A stretch of DNA of 5,902 nt from contig JAGWVG010000115.1 of the NCBI GenBank assembly GCA_018970965.1, positions 1-5,902 on the forward strand, read 5' to 3'. Source of the DNA: Alphaproteobacteria bacterium (lineage in GTDB: Bacteria > Pseudomonadota > Alphaproteobacteria > Sphingomonadales > Sphingomonadaceae). Under the pieces are notes generated by a model, which ran no database searches, was not told the origin of the DNA, and was given only the letters and a program-made list of their open reading frames with translations. Below are positions 5,557-5,902 of this stretch, piece by piece; the first letter of the stretch is position 1; each line of letters opens with the position of its first letter. The position numbers and the translations under genes were made by a program.

Positions 5557-5902
5557 ATGAAAACGCATCGCATGGCCCTTTTTTGTGCAGGCGTCGCCGC
5601 TCTGGCTTTGACGCAGCCGGCTTTCGCGCAGGATGATAATGCAGCGGATGGTGGTATTGGGGATATCATCGTCACAGCGCAAAAACGCGCAGAAAACGTG
5701 CAGAATATTCCAATCGCAATTTCAGCGGTCAGCAGCGACTATCTTCAGGCGCGGGGCATTGCCTCTATCGATACGCTGGGCTCGGTCGCGCCGAACGTGA
5801 AGTTTGAGCGTGCGCCGTCCAGCAAGACGATTTCGCAAATCGCCATTCGCGGTTCGGTGACCATCAACCCGGCGATTACATGGGAGCCGGCTGTCGGCCT
5901 GT
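5557..5902 (+). CDS. TonB-dependent outer-membrane receptor, N-terminal 115 residues (partial)
   Basis: The frame stays open to the window end and encodes the start of a TonB-dependent receptor, an outer-membrane beta barrel that imports substrates using TonB-ExbBD energy. It begins with a clear Sec signal peptide: MKTHR, a hydrophobic core to about residue 19, then PAFA before Gln25, a good signal peptidase I site. The TonB-box and plug region follows, with DIIVTAQKR (36-44) and ENVQNIPIAISAVS (46-59). TLGSVAPNV (73-81) and QIAIRGS (94-100) are typical of plug domains in the large sphingomonad/Caulobacter-type receptors. Full members are usually 700-900 residues, so most of the barrel is missing. 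No N-terminal FecR-signalling extension is seen. It is transcribed divergently from the DUF1254/DUF1214-SnoaL pair, and probably imports the compound the locus degrades. The substrate is not deducible from this portion. Confidence 0.92.
   Translation, partial: MKTHRMALFCAGVAALALTQPAFAQDDNAADGGIGDIIVTAQKRAENVQNIPIAISAVSSDYLQARGIASIDTLGSVAPNVKFERAPSSKTISQIAIRGSVTINPAITWEPAVGL

Noticed and set aside
5436..5675. 79-codon minus-strand frame across the divergent spacer and the receptor start
   Set aside because: It lies opposite a clear signal peptide and the promoter region, and its product shows no recognisable motif.
1..5902. CRISPR arrays, insertion sequences, tRNA or rRNA genes, and prophage genes
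   Set aside because: No spaced direct repeats, transposase motifs, cloverleaf-like segments or rRNA-like stretches were seen on either strand.

Overview
The window looks like an alphaproteobacterial, probably sphingomonad, chromosome segment. The evidence is moderately GC-rich coding sequence, a TonB-dependent receptor with a typical sphingomonad plug start (DIIVTAQKR, then ENVQNIPIAISAVS), and DUF1254/DUF1214 and SnoaL-like accessory genes beside short-chain dehydrogenases (SDRs). The genus call is inference, because no rRNA or other marker gene is present. Nearly all of the window is coding, and there is no sign of mobile elements, CRISPR arrays, tRNA or rRNA.

Left block, + strand (1 to 3364): the 3' tip of a gene that may itself encode an SDR, then an SDR (61-867, TTG start), an FAD-dependent 3-ketosteroid Delta1-dehydrogenase-like flavoprotein (864-2558) and a second SDR (2555-3364). 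Both junctions after the first SDR are 4-nt ATGA overlaps, so this is a tightly coupled operon of oxidoreductases. A hairpin at 3375-3394 separates it from the convergent block.

Right block, - strand (5388 down to 3383): a predicted exported DUF1254/DUF1214 protein, followed by a SnoaL-like (NTF2-fold) protein whose GTG start overlaps the upstream stop as GTGA. A 168-bp AT-richer divergent spacer (5389-5556) with several inverted repeats separates it from the start of a TonB-dependent outer-membrane receptor on the + strand, which runs off the window.

Working model (inference): this is a catabolic locus for a hydrophobic alicyclic, possibly steroid- or terpenoid-like, compound. The receptor would import it, the SDRs would oxidise ring hydroxyls to ketones, and the flavoprotein would add a ring double bond next to the ketone. 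The NTF2-fold and DUF1254/DUF1214 proteins would have accessory roles that the sequence does not define. The substrate cannot be read from the DNA. No component is clearly a new family. The best candidates for novelty are the combination itself, an SDR with an approximately 29-residue insertion, and the unassigned proteins paired with the receptor.
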